Assembly (NCBI RefSeq): GCF_029531655.1
Contig: NZ_JANRMI010000002.1
Coordinates: 806,001-870,000 of the forward strand
DNA from: Bdellovibrio svalbardensis
Lineage (GTDB): Bacteria > Bdellovibrionota > Bdellovibrionia > Bdellovibrionales > Bdellovibrionaceae
Reading direction: 5' to 3'
Length of the DNA stretch: 64,000 bases
Under the pieces are notes generated by a model. It was not told the DNA's origin and made no database searches. It saw only the letters and a program-made list of their open reading frames with translations. This document shows, in pieces, positions 49,875 to 58,178 of this stretch (its first letter is position 1; every line of letters starts with the position of its first letter). The position numbers were made by a program, and so were the translations under genes.

Positions 49875-51461
49875 ATGAGAAAGCAATATATCTATCTAAG
49901 CATTTTTGGAATGATGACAGCCTGTGCACCGCAATTCAATCCCGCCGTTGAAGAGATTGCTTCGAATACCGCGCAGGATATCGCGTGTAAAAACCAAAAT
50001 CTCGAAACCAAGCTCTGGGATGGTTTGAAATCCTATTTGATCGAACAAAAGCAAATTCCAACGGCCAGCGAAATGAAAAGCGCGATGCATGGTCAGATTG
50101 AGAAACTAGCAGCTGACAATGCTCAATTGAGTTCTGCCGACGTAGCGAAGTTAAATGGCGATTTAGATGCCCTGGTTGACTCTTTGTTGACGGAAGCCCC
50201 ACAAGGTGAACGAGTCGAGTCTCCAGAACAGCTTTTGGGTCTGCTTTCAGCAATTGACGTTGGTGATCGCTCGACTGTATTTAGATCTTATATGCAAGAT
50301 CGGGTGCGTGGTAATTTCACGGCTCTTTCCAAAACAATTCAATCTTATGATTTGAACTGCAATACAAGTGCTGGAACTGGATCGGGCGCGGACTCAAATA
50401 TTGCAACGAGTACTCCGTCAGGATCGGGTTCGCTCGATGCGGTGGCGCCTCAGGCGCCCAATGAGGTAATGCCGCAAGCGCCTAACTATGACTATGAATA
50501 CCAAAAACAACAGGCTTTGGCAGCGGGTGTCTCTTTGGCGGCCTTTGGCGGTCGTTGGGCTATTGCAACAGCTTATCAGAGCTGTCAAAGCATGGAGATG
50601 AGCCCCTTGAATGCTCAGACTCCAGAAATACAAGGTATCAAAATTATCGGTAAACATTCTGATGGAGTGGGAAATAAGCGAACAATCGCAAGTTTACCGA
50701 GCGTACAGGCGACCCATCCTTATTTGAAGGGGGTCAGTTCGTATGGTCAATCCTGTGTCAACGTCCGTCAGAATCCTTTGATTTACGATTATGGCGGTAA
50801 GCCTTATGCAACCACAGCCGCAACTTCGCCGATCGATCTTCATAAAAACAACGGTGATGGAACCAGCGTTCTTGGTATCGACTGTTCAGGTTTTGTTTTC
50901 ACGGCCATGGCAACTGCTGGTTTGAAAATGAAGTCAGGTCGTGCTTTAAAAGCTTCAGATTCTTGGGCTTGGGGCTCAACCTCCTACGTTGAACCGCAAA
51001 ATAATGGTCTGACTTGTTTGTCTAAGATCTCCGTATCTCCGACTTCAACCATGAAAGCCGGAGATATTGTGGCCGTCCAGGGGCATGTGATCTTGATTGA
51101 TAAAGTGGGTGCAGATCCATTTGGTATTGCAGGGGCAAAAACAGAAAAAGATTGTGCTGCTTTGACGGCAAAAGGTTTTGATTTCATCGTCGCGCAAAGT
51201 TCACCCAGTGCGGGAGCCGTGGGTATCAACCGCTATGAGGCCAGAGACTATCTTCCAACCTCTGCGAAAATGAATGCCGGCTTGCAAAAATACGCTTACT
51301 ACACTTGCTTGGCGAAAGTGAACAACAAGACCTACACTCCAAATCTTGGAACTCTTTCTGTGGTTCGCCACAAGGGAACTGCGGATTGCATCGCACCTCG
51401 CGTGACCTTGGCTCACGAAAGCTGCATCCAGGGCTGTTCTTCAGGGACTTTTTCGAACTAG
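49875..51461 (+). CDS. Lipoprotein with NlpC/P60-like (C40) peptidase domain
   Basis: The 528-residue protein has a lipobox MMTAC with Cys17. A helical region of about 150 residues and a Pro/Ser-rich linker follow, then a C-terminal cysteine-peptidase-like domain. The motif GIDCSGFVFTAMA has nucleophile C337, and GHVILIDKVG supplies H404. C40 enzymes cleave peptidoglycan stem peptides. As a lipoprotein in a predator it may remodel own or prey wall. The third catalytic residue is not certain. GAAGAGG precedes the ATG. Confidence 0.82.
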   Translation: MRKQYIYLSIFGMMTACAPQFNPAVEEIASNTAQDIACKNQNLETKLWDGLKSYLIEQKQIPTASEMKSAMHGQIEKLAADNAQLSSADVAKLNGDLDALVDSLLTEAPQGERVESPEQLLGLLSAIDVGDRSTVFRSYMQDRVRGNFTALSKTIQSYDLNCNTSAGTGSGADSNIATSTPSGSGSLDAVAPQAPNEVMPQAPNYDYEYQKQQALAAGVSLAAFGGRWAIATAYQSCQSMEMSPLNAQTPEIQGIKIIGKHSDGVGNKRTIASLPSVQATHPYLKGVSSYGQSCVNVRQNPLIYDYGGKPYATTAATSPIDLHKNNGDGTSVLGIDCSGFVFTAMATAGLKMKSGRALKASDSWAWGSTSYVEPQNNGLTCLSKISVSPTSTMKAGDIVAVQGHVILIDKVGADPFGIAGAKTEKDCAALTAKGFDFIVAQSSPSAGAVGINRYEARDYLPTSAKMNAGLQKYAYYTCLAKVNNKTYTPNLGTLSVVRHKGTADCIAPRVTLAHESCIQGCSSGTFSN

Positions 51462-51470
51462 AAATGTCAT

Positions 51471-51499
51471 GAGCTTACATCTGTCATGGATGTGGGCTC
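51471..51499 (+). other. 11-bp hairpin after the NlpC/P60-like gene
   Basis: GAGCTTACATC (51471-51481) pairs with GATGTGGGCTC (51489-51499), with two G-T pairs and a 7-nt loop. No T-tract follows. A second hairpin with a TTCG loop (TGTATT/AATACA, 51566-51581) lies further on. Both sit in the gap before the L,D-transpeptidase gene. Confidence 0.55.
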
Positions 51500-51643
51500 C
51501 AAAAACCTCTGTCGAACAATCAGACAGAGTGCCGGAAAGAGTCTTCGCTAAAGCCACAAGCTATTTGTATTTTCGAATACACGGCTAATCAGCATTCCAA
51601 AAAAACATCCAAAAAATATAATCGCTAGATCCTCGAGAAAAAG

Positions 51644-51668
51644 AGGGGAGTGTGCTATAACTCCCCCT
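51644..51668 (+). promoter_or_regulatory. Extended -10 promoter and hairpin at the L,D-transpeptidase start
   Basis: TG, one base, then TATAAC (51653-51661) is an extended -10 element ending 7 nt before the ATG at 51669. This would give a leaderless mRNA, and no ribosome site lies close to the ATG. The same DNA also forms an 8-bp dyad (AGGGGAGT with ACTCCCC, 51644-51666). Confidence 0.45.
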
Positions 51669-52274
51669 ATGAAAAAGCTCATTTCTTTGCTCATTCCATT
51701 CGTGTTGTCGGGCCTTGCCTCTTCAGTCTCTTTTGCTGCGGAAACTCGTTACTGTGATGATATGGCTCGAGTGAATAACTTTCCCCACTTGAGCTCGGAT
51801 CAGTTTGCAAGACATCTTGAAGCCAAAGGCTCTGTGGATCGCATTCTGGTTTCCAAAGCTCGCAGAGAATTATATTTGTTAAAAGACGATGTGGTTTTAA
51901 AAACCTATCATGTCGCTTTTGGAATGGACCCACTGGGTGGACATAAGCAATTTGAAGGTGACAGTAAAACACCAGAAGGTATTTATACCATTGATGGAAA
52001 GAATCCCAACAGTGCTTACTATTTGAGTTTACATGTTTCTTATCCGAATGCAGCGGATGTGGCCTTTGCAAAATCCCGGGGGCGATCGCCAGGTGGCAAT
52101 ATCATGATACATGGCTTTCCGGTGATCCCAGCTAAGCACATCCAGGTTCAACAAATTCATCCGCTTGATTGGACCGCCGGTTGTATTGCGGTGACAGATA
52201 AAGAGATCAATGAGATTTACTCGTTGGTAAAAGAAAAAACGACCATTGAAATCTGCAAGTATCGCGACAATTAA
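51669..52274 (+). CDS. L,D-transpeptidase (YkuD family)
   Basis: YkuD enzymes make 3-3 crosslinks in peptidoglycan, attach proteins to it, or exchange D-amino acids. Bdellovibrio uses L,D-transpeptidases to reinforce the invaded prey wall. The 201-residue exported protein has a signal peptide ending SFAAET and the YkuD motif NIMIHGFPV with H148. The catalytic site is DWTAGCIAVTD with C172. It follows the NlpC/P60-like gene, pairing a wall-cutting with a wall-linking activity. There is no Shine-Dalgarno site. Confidence 0.92.
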   Translation: MKKLISLLIPFVLSGLASSVSFAAETRYCDDMARVNNFPHLSSDQFARHLEAKGSVDRILVSKARRELYLLKDDVVLKTYHVAFGMDPLGGHKQFEGDSKTPEGIYTIDGKNPNSAYYLSLHVSYPNAADVAFAKSRGRSPGGNIMIHGFPVIPAKHIQVQQIHPLDWTAGCIAVTDKEINEIYSLVKEKTTIEICKYRDN

Positions 52275-52344
52275 TGAATTCTGCGAAGGACCTAAACAAA
52301 CCTCGCTAACTAAAGTCCAGAAGTCTTTAAGTATGATCGTCAGA

Positions 52345-52378
52345 AGGCCCCCTTTCATTTAGCATGATTTGGGGGTCT
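52345..52378 (+). other. Hairpin hiding the ribosome site of the PilZ gene
   Basis: AGGCCCCC (52345-52352) can pair over 8 bp (one G-T) with GGGGGTCT (52371-52378), which contains the only Shine-Dalgarno-like sequence, 4 nt before the ATG at 52380. Opening it would be needed for efficient translation. Confidence 0.5.
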
Positions 52379-52379
52379 C

Positions 52380-53120
52380 ATGCAGAAAACAGAGCTTAAA
52401 AAGCCGACCGGCGTGTATGTATTAGCCGTGTTATTTCTTATCGCCCCAATTGGCAATCTTCTTCTAAGTTTCGCCGGCAGTGGGATTAAAAACTTCAGTC
52501 AGCCTTCTTTGATCTACGCCTTTCTTCAAGGGGTTTCTCCGCTCGATTGGTTTTGGCTCAGTCTTCTGGTTGTGACCGGAATTCTTCTGCTGCGCCCTCA
52601 TAAGACTTCGTGGACGATGGCGATTGTCACTTTGCTATTGGTCCTTGGAATCAATATTTACAGAGCGGTGACCGGAGGCTTGGGGGAAGTTCAATATGCC
52701 CACTGGCAGATTCTTTTTTCCAGTATGGCGACATGTGCGGTTCTCATCATGTCTTTCTATTTTAGATTTCCCTATTTGGACCGCCGTACGCGTTGGTTTA
52801 TTCCAGCAGCCCAACGTTATGATGTAAGAACACCCATCGAGGTGGTTGCTCAGGATATCTTTAGTGGTGTGACGGAATCGGTTTCAATCTCAGGGGCGCG
52901 AGTGCGCCTGCAAAGGGACATGGGGCCGATCATTAAACAGATTCGCTATGTCGATGTGATCTTCCCGGAAATCAAGAATGTGAAGATCAAGACTCAAGTC
53001 GTGGAATACGACGACAATATCCTTCGTTTGAAATTTAAAGAGCTTAGAGGCAAAGAATTGAACTATTTGAGGGATTGGCTCAGGTCTCAAGATGAGACAA
53101 ATGCCGATAATCCCGGTTAA
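52380..53120 (+). CDS. Membrane protein with C-terminal PilZ-like domain
   Basis: PilZ domains bind cyclic di-GMP, which governs the switch between attack and growth phases in Bdellovibrio. The 246-residue protein has four membrane segments in residues 10-130. A cytoplasmic PilZ-like domain follows, with RYDVR (an RxxxR motif) near residue 145 and SVSISGARVRL in place of the usual D/NxSxxG. The acidic or Asn residue of that second motif is missing, so binding may be weak or altered. The ribosome site is hidden in a hairpin. Confidence 0.8.
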   Translation: MQKTELKKPTGVYVLAVLFLIAPIGNLLLSFAGSGIKNFSQPSLIYAFLQGVSPLDWFWLSLLVVTGILLLRPHKTSWTMAIVTLLLVLGINIYRAVTGGLGEVQYAHWQILFSSMATCAVLIMSFYFRFPYLDRRTRWFIPAAQRYDVRTPIEVVAQDIFSGVTESVSISGARVRLQRDMGPIIKQIRYVDVIFPEIKNVKIKTQVVEYDDNILRLKFKELRGKELNYLRDWLRSQDETNADNPG

Positions 53121-53144
53121 GTCTGGGTTTCTCTTAAGTATTTC

Positions 53145-53150
53145 TATACT
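53145..53150 (+). promoter_or_regulatory. -10 box before the 53186 surface-protein gene
   Basis: TATACT at 53145-53150 lies 35 bp before the ATG. Transcription near 53157 leaves the GAGG ribosome site in a short leader. No good -35 is seen. Confidence 0.4.
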
Positions 53151-53185
53151 GTACCGAAAAGACTCAAAAGTATGAGGTCGTTATT

Positions 53186-55150
53186 ATGAGATGGAAGTTT
53201 AAACCAGTTCCTGCCATTAAAACTCTTGCTGCCACATTGTCTATGTGGACGATGTGTATTGCACCGGTCGCACAAGGCGCGGAAGCTGCACGCAACAAGC
53301 AACTCATCAATCAATATCTCAAGGAATCAGGATTGACGACGCAGAAGATGACCATCGGTCAATTCTGGGGAAAAGTACGTCATATCTATCCTTCTGTATT
53401 GCAAAAGCAATTGGATCCTTGGATGTCGATTCATAAAAATGAACCGATGCCATCCATTGAGGCGAGCAGCTTCAAAGATGCTGACAACAACGAGCAAGTT
53501 CGTATCGTGTTGAAGGCGGGAGCTGAAACAGGAACTTTGACTTTCACCGGTGATGACGAAAAACCATTGAAGGTTAACGGGGTGACTTTAAGCCGTGCGG
53601 AACTTGCTGATTACAACAAGTTTGAGCAACTGGCAGCTAAGATTGGCAATCAGGATCCAATGCTTAAGAAGTCACTCAAAGAGGGTGCAAAGAATTCATC
53701 TGCAAAATCTTCTAAATCTGTTGTGACTGAAAAGCGTTTCCTAAAAGGTAAAGACATTGCCAAGCTTCCTTTGCGTCAGCAAATGGATTACTTCCTTAAA
53801 ATGAGAACAGCAGTTCAAGCTGCGGATCGCGTTTTGGAAGTTAACAAAGGCAGTAAAGGTGCTTCATTTGATTACAGCACTTCAGACTCCGCAGTGGCTT
53901 CTTTGTGGCAAATTCTTTTGGGTGCCAATGCGGTAGCCAAAGTTGAGCAAGCTTGTATCGCCTCTGGTTGGGTTGCAAGTTATTATCAAGGTTCATGTGC
54001 TCGCCCTGAACAAGGTCAAGCAAGTTTGTTGCGTCAGGTGGAAGAACTTCCATTTAGCGCGACGGTAAAATCCAAAGTAACAAGTTGTGCAAAAGGTGGC
54101 GGTCTTCCATGTAATCCGCTGCTCTTTGGTTTCAGCGACAATTCTGGAAGCCCGATTTGTATTACTTCAAATTTAGCTTCAGCTACAAAGCAATGTAACG
54201 AAAAAGTTCCACTTCCTCAGGATAGAGAAAGAATTATTCAATCTATCGTAGCGGCTCGTGGTAACGATGGAAGTCTTTGTAAAGTAAAAGATGACAACAC
54301 GGTATCTCAGGTTTGTGCTGATAAATTGGAAAAGTACACAGATAATCTTCAAGCCCATTACTTGAATGCAGCTCAGTTCTGTACAAAAGGTGGCGTTTCT
54401 AGTATCGAATCACGCGCTGAGTGGGAACGCAAAGCACGTACGGATATTAAGAAAGACCAAAAAGAAGCTTGTGATAATTTGAAAGACAGATTCTTCGATT
54501 TGAAAGTTGAAGTTTCAGGTCCAGCAACACCAGCGCAACCATGTTCTGTCAGAATTCCTGGTTCGCATGAAGGTGATGGTGGCACATGTCTTTGTGAAGA
54601 CGGCAAACCGCCACGTCCACCAGCTCCAAAACCAACTTCAGGTGGTAAAGCTGGCAAGGCACTTCCTCCGCCTCCAGTTCCTGGTGAATCAGGCGCAGTG
54701 GCAGCTCCTCAGGAAAGTGATGGACAGTTGGTTTGTGAACCTGTCGTAATTGGCGATAGCGGTGATGTGACAAATACAGATCTGCCTCCTGGTAAAACTG
54801 TGAAAGAAGACACTTGTGGTTTCCTATGTAAATACAAAGGTATCTTGATCGCAGTGGGTGTTGGCTTGGTTGGTTTGGGATTGTTCTGGTGGTTGACTAA
54901 AAAGAAAACCAAAAAGAGCACTCCTGTATACACACCACCAGCTCCACCACCATTGCCAGATCCTACGGTGTCACCAACAACAGTTCCGACTGTGGACCCG
55001 GTTCCTCAGAACCCATGTCCTGCACCTAACACAGTGATTAATGGTGTCTGTACGGCTCCGATCTTTGTTCCGCCAGATCCTCCAGTAGTGACACCTCCAT
55101 CCACTGAAGGTGGCACAGGAACAGGGCCTACAGGCGGAGCGATTCGCTAG
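53186..55150 (+). CDS. Large cysteine- and proline-rich single-pass envelope protein
   Basis: The 654-residue protein has a signal peptide ending AQGAEA. An exported body of about 520 residues has more than a dozen cysteines (for example CSVRIPGSHEGDGGTCLCED) and Pro-rich segments (PPRPPAPKPTSGG). A membrane segment lies at about 552-571 (GILIAVGVGLVGLGLFWWLT), then KKKTKK and a Pro/Thr-rich C-terminal tail of about 80 residues. The topology is like a type I membrane protein. No family is recognised. The RDD gene follows 14 bp later and may be co-transcribed. Confidence 0.75.
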   Translation: MRWKFKPVPAIKTLAATLSMWTMCIAPVAQGAEAARNKQLINQYLKESGLTTQKMTIGQFWGKVRHIYPSVLQKQLDPWMSIHKNEPMPSIEASSFKDADNNEQVRIVLKAGAETGTLTFTGDDEKPLKVNGVTLSRAELADYNKFEQLAAKIGNQDPMLKKSLKEGAKNSSAKSSKSVVTEKRFLKGKDIAKLPLRQQMDYFLKMRTAVQAADRVLEVNKGSKGASFDYSTSDSAVASLWQILLGANAVAKVEQACIASGWVASYYQGSCARPEQGQASLLRQVEELPFSATVKSKVTSCAKGGGLPCNPLLFGFSDNSGSPICITSNLASATKQCNEKVPLPQDRERIIQSIVAARGNDGSLCKVKDDNTVSQVCADKLEKYTDNLQAHYLNAAQFCTKGGVSSIESRAEWERKARTDIKKDQKEACDNLKDRFFDLKVEVSGPATPAQPCSVRIPGSHEGDGGTCLCEDGKPPRPPAPKPTSGGKAGKALPPPPVPGESGAVAAPQESDGQLVCEPVVIGDSGDVTNTDLPPGKTVKEDTCGFLCKYKGILIAVGVGLVGLGLFWWLTKKKTKKSTPVYTPPAPPPLPDPTVSPTTVPTVDPVPQNPCPAPNTVINGVCTAPIFVPPDPPVVTPPSTEGGTGTGPTGGAIR

Positions 55151-55164
55151 GTTGTAAATAAAGA

Positions 55165-55803
55165 ATGTTTGAAATTAATAAAGACAAACAAAAGATCATA
55201 CCGCAGAGGGCTCCCCATAACAGGGAAGCCCCTCTGCCTTTAAAGAACCCGGTGGTTCGTCGTCGTAAACCGACCCGTCAACCCACAGATTCCAAGCTCA
55301 ATGAAATTTTTAAAAACAATAAAATGCAGTTCGATCAGAACACCGGCTTTCATGGGGGCCCCTCTGCGCGTCGCAAAGGTTACCGTTTGGCTTTGTGGTC
55401 CTGGTTGGCTTCGACTATTGATGCTTTGATTTTAGTTGCTGCCAGCTGTGTATTTCTTTTGGTTTTCTCGCTGATTGTTAAAAGTTCGATGGGTGGAATT
55501 CTTGCGGGTATCACTCAAGGGCAGCATCGATTGTTGTTGTTTGCGGAAGTCTATGCGATGTCATCTTGGATCTATATGATCTCGATTCGCAGTCTGATGG
55601 GGTCGTCGATTGGTGAGTGGGCTTGTGACTTGCGCTTGGGTCAACCTCATGAACGCTTGCAGGCCAATTACGTGTTGCGCGTGTTTTTACGCAGCACTTT
55701 GATTGTTCTTACAGGTGTGATCACCATGCCAATTTTATCTTTGGTGTTCGGCAAAGATATAGCGGGCGTATGCTCAGGGCTGCGTCTTTTTTCTCTCAAG
55801 TAA
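55165..55803 (+). CDS. RDD-family membrane protein
   Basis: The 212-residue protein has a basic, probably disordered N terminus of about 70 residues. The RDD domain follows with three or four membrane segments (RLALWSWLASTIDALILVAA, then YAMSSWIYMISIRSLMGSSI and GEWACDLRLGQ). RDD proteins are little characterised, and some are linked to transport or lipid handling. It lies 14 bp after the surface-protein gene. Its last 30 bp overlap the convergent methyltransferase gene. Confidence 0.8.
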   Translation: MFEINKDKQKIIPQRAPHNREAPLPLKNPVVRRRKPTRQPTDSKLNEIFKNNKMQFDQNTGFHGGPSARRKGYRLALWSWLASTIDALILVAASCVFLLVFSLIVKSSMGGILAGITQGQHRLLLFAEVYAMSSWIYMISIRSLMGSSIGEWACDLRLGQPHERLQANYVLRVFLRSTLIVLTGVITMPILSLVFGKDIAGVCSGLRLFSLK

Positions 55804-56931
55804 AGTCAGAACTTCATAGTGCGTGCTTTGTGGAAATTGATCCAGAATCACGCATTCTTTCATTTCATAACCATAGTTTTTCAACTTCACCAAATCCACC
55901 GCCATGGATTCTGGAAAGCAGGACATGTAAATAAAAAACGAAGGTCTTTGTTCGGGTTTAAGTTCCTCCAGAGGATTCAGGAAGCTCATCAGGCCTGAGC
56001 GAGGTGGGTTGGCTAAAATGCCATCAAACTCAGAGAAGTCTTTCAAAATCTTTTTTTGAAAATCTCCCCGATGGATTGTTAGTTTCTGCGCATGTGCTTT
56101 TAAAGAGCCCGGCAGCATTGCCACGGATTTCTCCAAACCTTCCAAAGATAAGGCATCAATTTCACAAGCTACTAATGACGAAGCGGAAGCCAGCGCAGGT
56201 AAGGTTAAGTTACCAATCCCTGAACCAAATTCAATCACCCGAGCCTTCGGGTATCGCCCCACCCACGAGGAAATCGTTTGGCCAATAAGCTCATTCGCCT
56301 TGTGACTGGGTTGTGTAAAGCTGGCGACATGACAGTAAAGTGAAACGGCATCTCCGTTCATCCACGTGTTAAACCAAACATTCAATTCGGGATCTTTAAG
56401 TTTAAACTCAGAACCATTCCAGAAAGGCACTTTGCGGCGCTGGCCGATCTCAACGAAGGCTGTTTTTTGCAGTCGTTGCAGAAGGGATTTTTCATCAAGA
56501 ATTTTTTTAATATCCACGTTCGCAAAATCCAACCACACGCCGCGCTCGCCGTGGGGGCCGACTCTTAAGCGGACGGAGCCCTTTTCCACGGGCCAGTTGT
56601 AAGTTCTGAATTCTGCGAGCCATTCCTGCAGGGCCGGCGATAGTTGGGCGCAAATATCAATATCAACAATATCGTGGGCGTCCTTGGCGTAAAGTCCCAA
56701 GCGGCCCCCTTGTAAGCTGAAATCCAGGCGATCTCGCAAATAAGCCGGTCCCGCTGTTAAAACTTCGACTCCCGGAGTAGAAAGGTTTTTCCTGCTGAGA
56801 AGGTCTGAAAGTTCGTTTTTTTTAAGATCTAACTGTTCCGAATAGGTTAGGTGCAGGTATTGGCAACCATTACAGCTATTCTGGTAGGGACAGGGGATCT
56901 TAATGGATGGATTAAATGATCGGCTTTGCAT
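55774..56931 (-). CDS. RlmD/TrmA-type RNA m5U methyltransferase with iron-sulfur motif
   Basis: The 385-residue protein has an N-terminal 4Fe-4S cysteine motif (CPYQNSCNGCQYL, plus a Cys in DIDICAQL). The SAM-binding segment is VIEFGSGIGNLTLPAL, followed by ILANPPRSGLM. The nucleophile region is IYMSCFPES, with the final DQFPQSTHYEVLTLLERK. It adds a methyl to uridine C5 in rRNA or tRNA; RlmD/RlmCD-type rRNA targets are most likely because of the cluster. It lacks the N-terminal TRAM domain of RlmD. It is convergent with the RDD gene. Confidence 0.85.
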   Translation of the reverse strand: MQSRSFNPSIKIPCPYQNSCNGCQYLHLTYSEQLDLKKNELSDLLSRKNLSTPGVEVLTAGPAYLRDRLDFSLQGGRLGLYAKDAHDIVDIDICAQLSPALQEWLAEFRTYNWPVEKGSVRLRVGPHGERGVWLDFANVDIKKILDEKSLLQRLQKTAFVEIGQRRKVPFWNGSEFKLKDPELNVWFNTWMNGDAVSLYCHVASFTQPSHKANELIGQTISSWVGRYPKARVIEFGSGIGNLTLPALASASSLVACEIDALSLEGLEKSVAMLPGSLKAHAQKLTIHRGDFQKKILKDFSEFDGILANPPRSGLMSFLNPLEELKPEQRPSFFIYMSCFPESMAVDLVKLKNYGYEMKECVILDQFPQSTHYEVLTLLERKKTQP

Positions 56932-57006
56932 AAAAATAAGGCTTTTGAGTCTTGCTCCAGAAGGTCGGCTGTTATATCACCTTCATATTAGCAGGAGTTT
57001 GAAACA

Positions 57007-57447
57007 ATGATGAGAGTTTTATTGCTTACTTTGGTTATCGGTCTTTCCTCTGGTACGGCTATGGCCCTGAATAATAACCCATGGATGAGAACCTGCCGCA
57101 TTGATCAGGGCATCTTTTGGATCCTGAAAGGCGCTCAACAACAAGAGTATGTAATGTGCTTCTTTGATAATGCCACCATCGGGGCTGAGGAATTCTTTAA
57201 ATTCAAATCAAACTATGGAGAGTCTTTGGCTATCCAGGCATACAAATACCGAGGCTTCTCTTCTGGTGCAGCGAATATTTGTGAAAATGCCGGAGCTAAG
57301 CATGTTCAAGGATCTGGCTATAACGGCAAAACTTTTGATATTTGCAAATTTAACGATGGATCGATGATTGATGCCACCAGTTTGTGGGCAGGGCCTGGGT
57401 CCCCAGAAACTGCGAAGCTGGACTCCGCTCTTTCTTCAACCTACTAG
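57007..57447 (+). CDS. Small exported DUF333-like protein
   Basis: The 146-residue protein has a signal peptide ending GTAMAL. Its C-terminal half, CENAGAKHVQGSGYNGKTFD followed by ICKFNDGSMIDATSLWAG, fits the DUF333 (putative hemolysin) pattern of a Cys-Gly start and a C-x-F-x-D-G-S core. Two further cysteines could form disulfides. AGGAG precedes the ATG. Function is unknown. It is convergent with the 2H phosphoesterase lipoprotein. Confidence 0.72.
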   Translation: MMRVLLLTLVIGLSSGTAMALNNNPWMRTCRIDQGIFWILKGAQQQEYVMCFFDNATIGAEEFFKFKSNYGESLAIQAYKYRGFSSGAANICENAGAKHVQGSGYNGKTFDICKFNDGSMIDATSLWAGPGSPETAKLDSALSSTY

Positions 57448-57451
57448 CTTC

Positions 57452-58123
57452 TTATTTCTTCTTGGCGTGCTCGCCCTCCTGCAGGGTGAGTATGCAGGAG
57501 CTGGCGTCCTTCGTGACGCCGTCTTCAAAGTGTAAATCACGCTTCGTGTATCCCAAAGTCACATGGGGAAAGAATGACTCTGCGTTAAAATCCTGAGCTT
57601 TCCCCCCGCGGGAAACATAGAGCTCTTGAATAGCCTTTCTGATTTCAAAAAGTCGATCCGAATGGATCACGACAAAATAAGTCTTCTGTTCAGCCCCATC
57701 AATTTTGCTGCTTCCTTTGCCTACACAGACTTTTTGATAAGGACTGTCTTGGATATTCATTTTCTCAGCAAGTGCGTGGATTTCTCTGATGGAAACCTTT
57801 TTGCTTAGAACCTTATCGTACTCGGGAGGCGTCACTACTGTGATATGGGCCTCGCCGCGATTGATCAGTTTGAGGTGCTCTTTGGTTTCAAGGCTTTCGC
57901 GAATCTTTTCAAACTCTGGATAAGGCAGATTCATGGCAAGATAGGACTTAAAGGCTCCTTTTTCCTCATGCTTCACAAAAGGGACTTGATCAGTATTGGC
58001 AATTCCACGTCTCTGGGAGGCTGGGATCTCAAGAGCAGTCAGGCCGGTTTGTTTTTGAGTGGCGCAGGAAGTCAGTAAACTCATTGATAGAGTGGTAAAG
58101 AAAACCACTTGAAACGCTCTCAT
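57452..58123 (-). CDS. Lipoprotein with 2H-phosphoesterase (LigT-like) domain
   Basis: 2H enzymes act on 2',3'-cyclic phosphates or 2'-5' RNA bonds. The 223-residue protein has a lipobox LLTSC near residue 20 and both HxT/S signatures: AHITVVTPPEYD and FFPHVTLGYT. Both strands around them are well kept, so the fold is probably active. Being a lipoprotein it acts in the periplasm or at the outer membrane, an unusual place for this family. GGGG lies upstream of the ATG. It faces the 58179 gene divergently. Confidence 0.82.
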   Translation of the reverse strand: MRAFQVVFFTTLSMSLLTSCATQKQTGLTALEIPASQRRGIANTDQVPFVKHEEKGAFKSYLAMNLPYPEFEKIRESLETKEHLKLINRGEAHITVVTPPEYDKVLSKKVSIREIHALAEKMNIQDSPYQKVCVGKGSSKIDGAEQKTYFVVIHSDRLFEIRKAIQELYVSRGGKAQDFNAESFFPHVTLGYTKRDLHFEDGVTKDASSCILTLQEGEHAKKK

Positions 58124-58140
58124 TCAAAACCCCCGTTTTG

Positions 58141-58169
58141 TTGACATAGGTCCGTCCTCCTTTTAGCGT
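58141..58169 (+). promoter_or_regulatory. Promoter at the start of the TolB/M28 lipoprotein gene
   Basis: TTGACA (58141-58146) and TAGCGT (58164-58169) are spaced 17 bp. Transcription near 58176 leaves at most a few bases before the ATG at 58179, with no ribosome site. Confidence 0.45.
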
Positions 58170-58178
58170 ACACAGACT

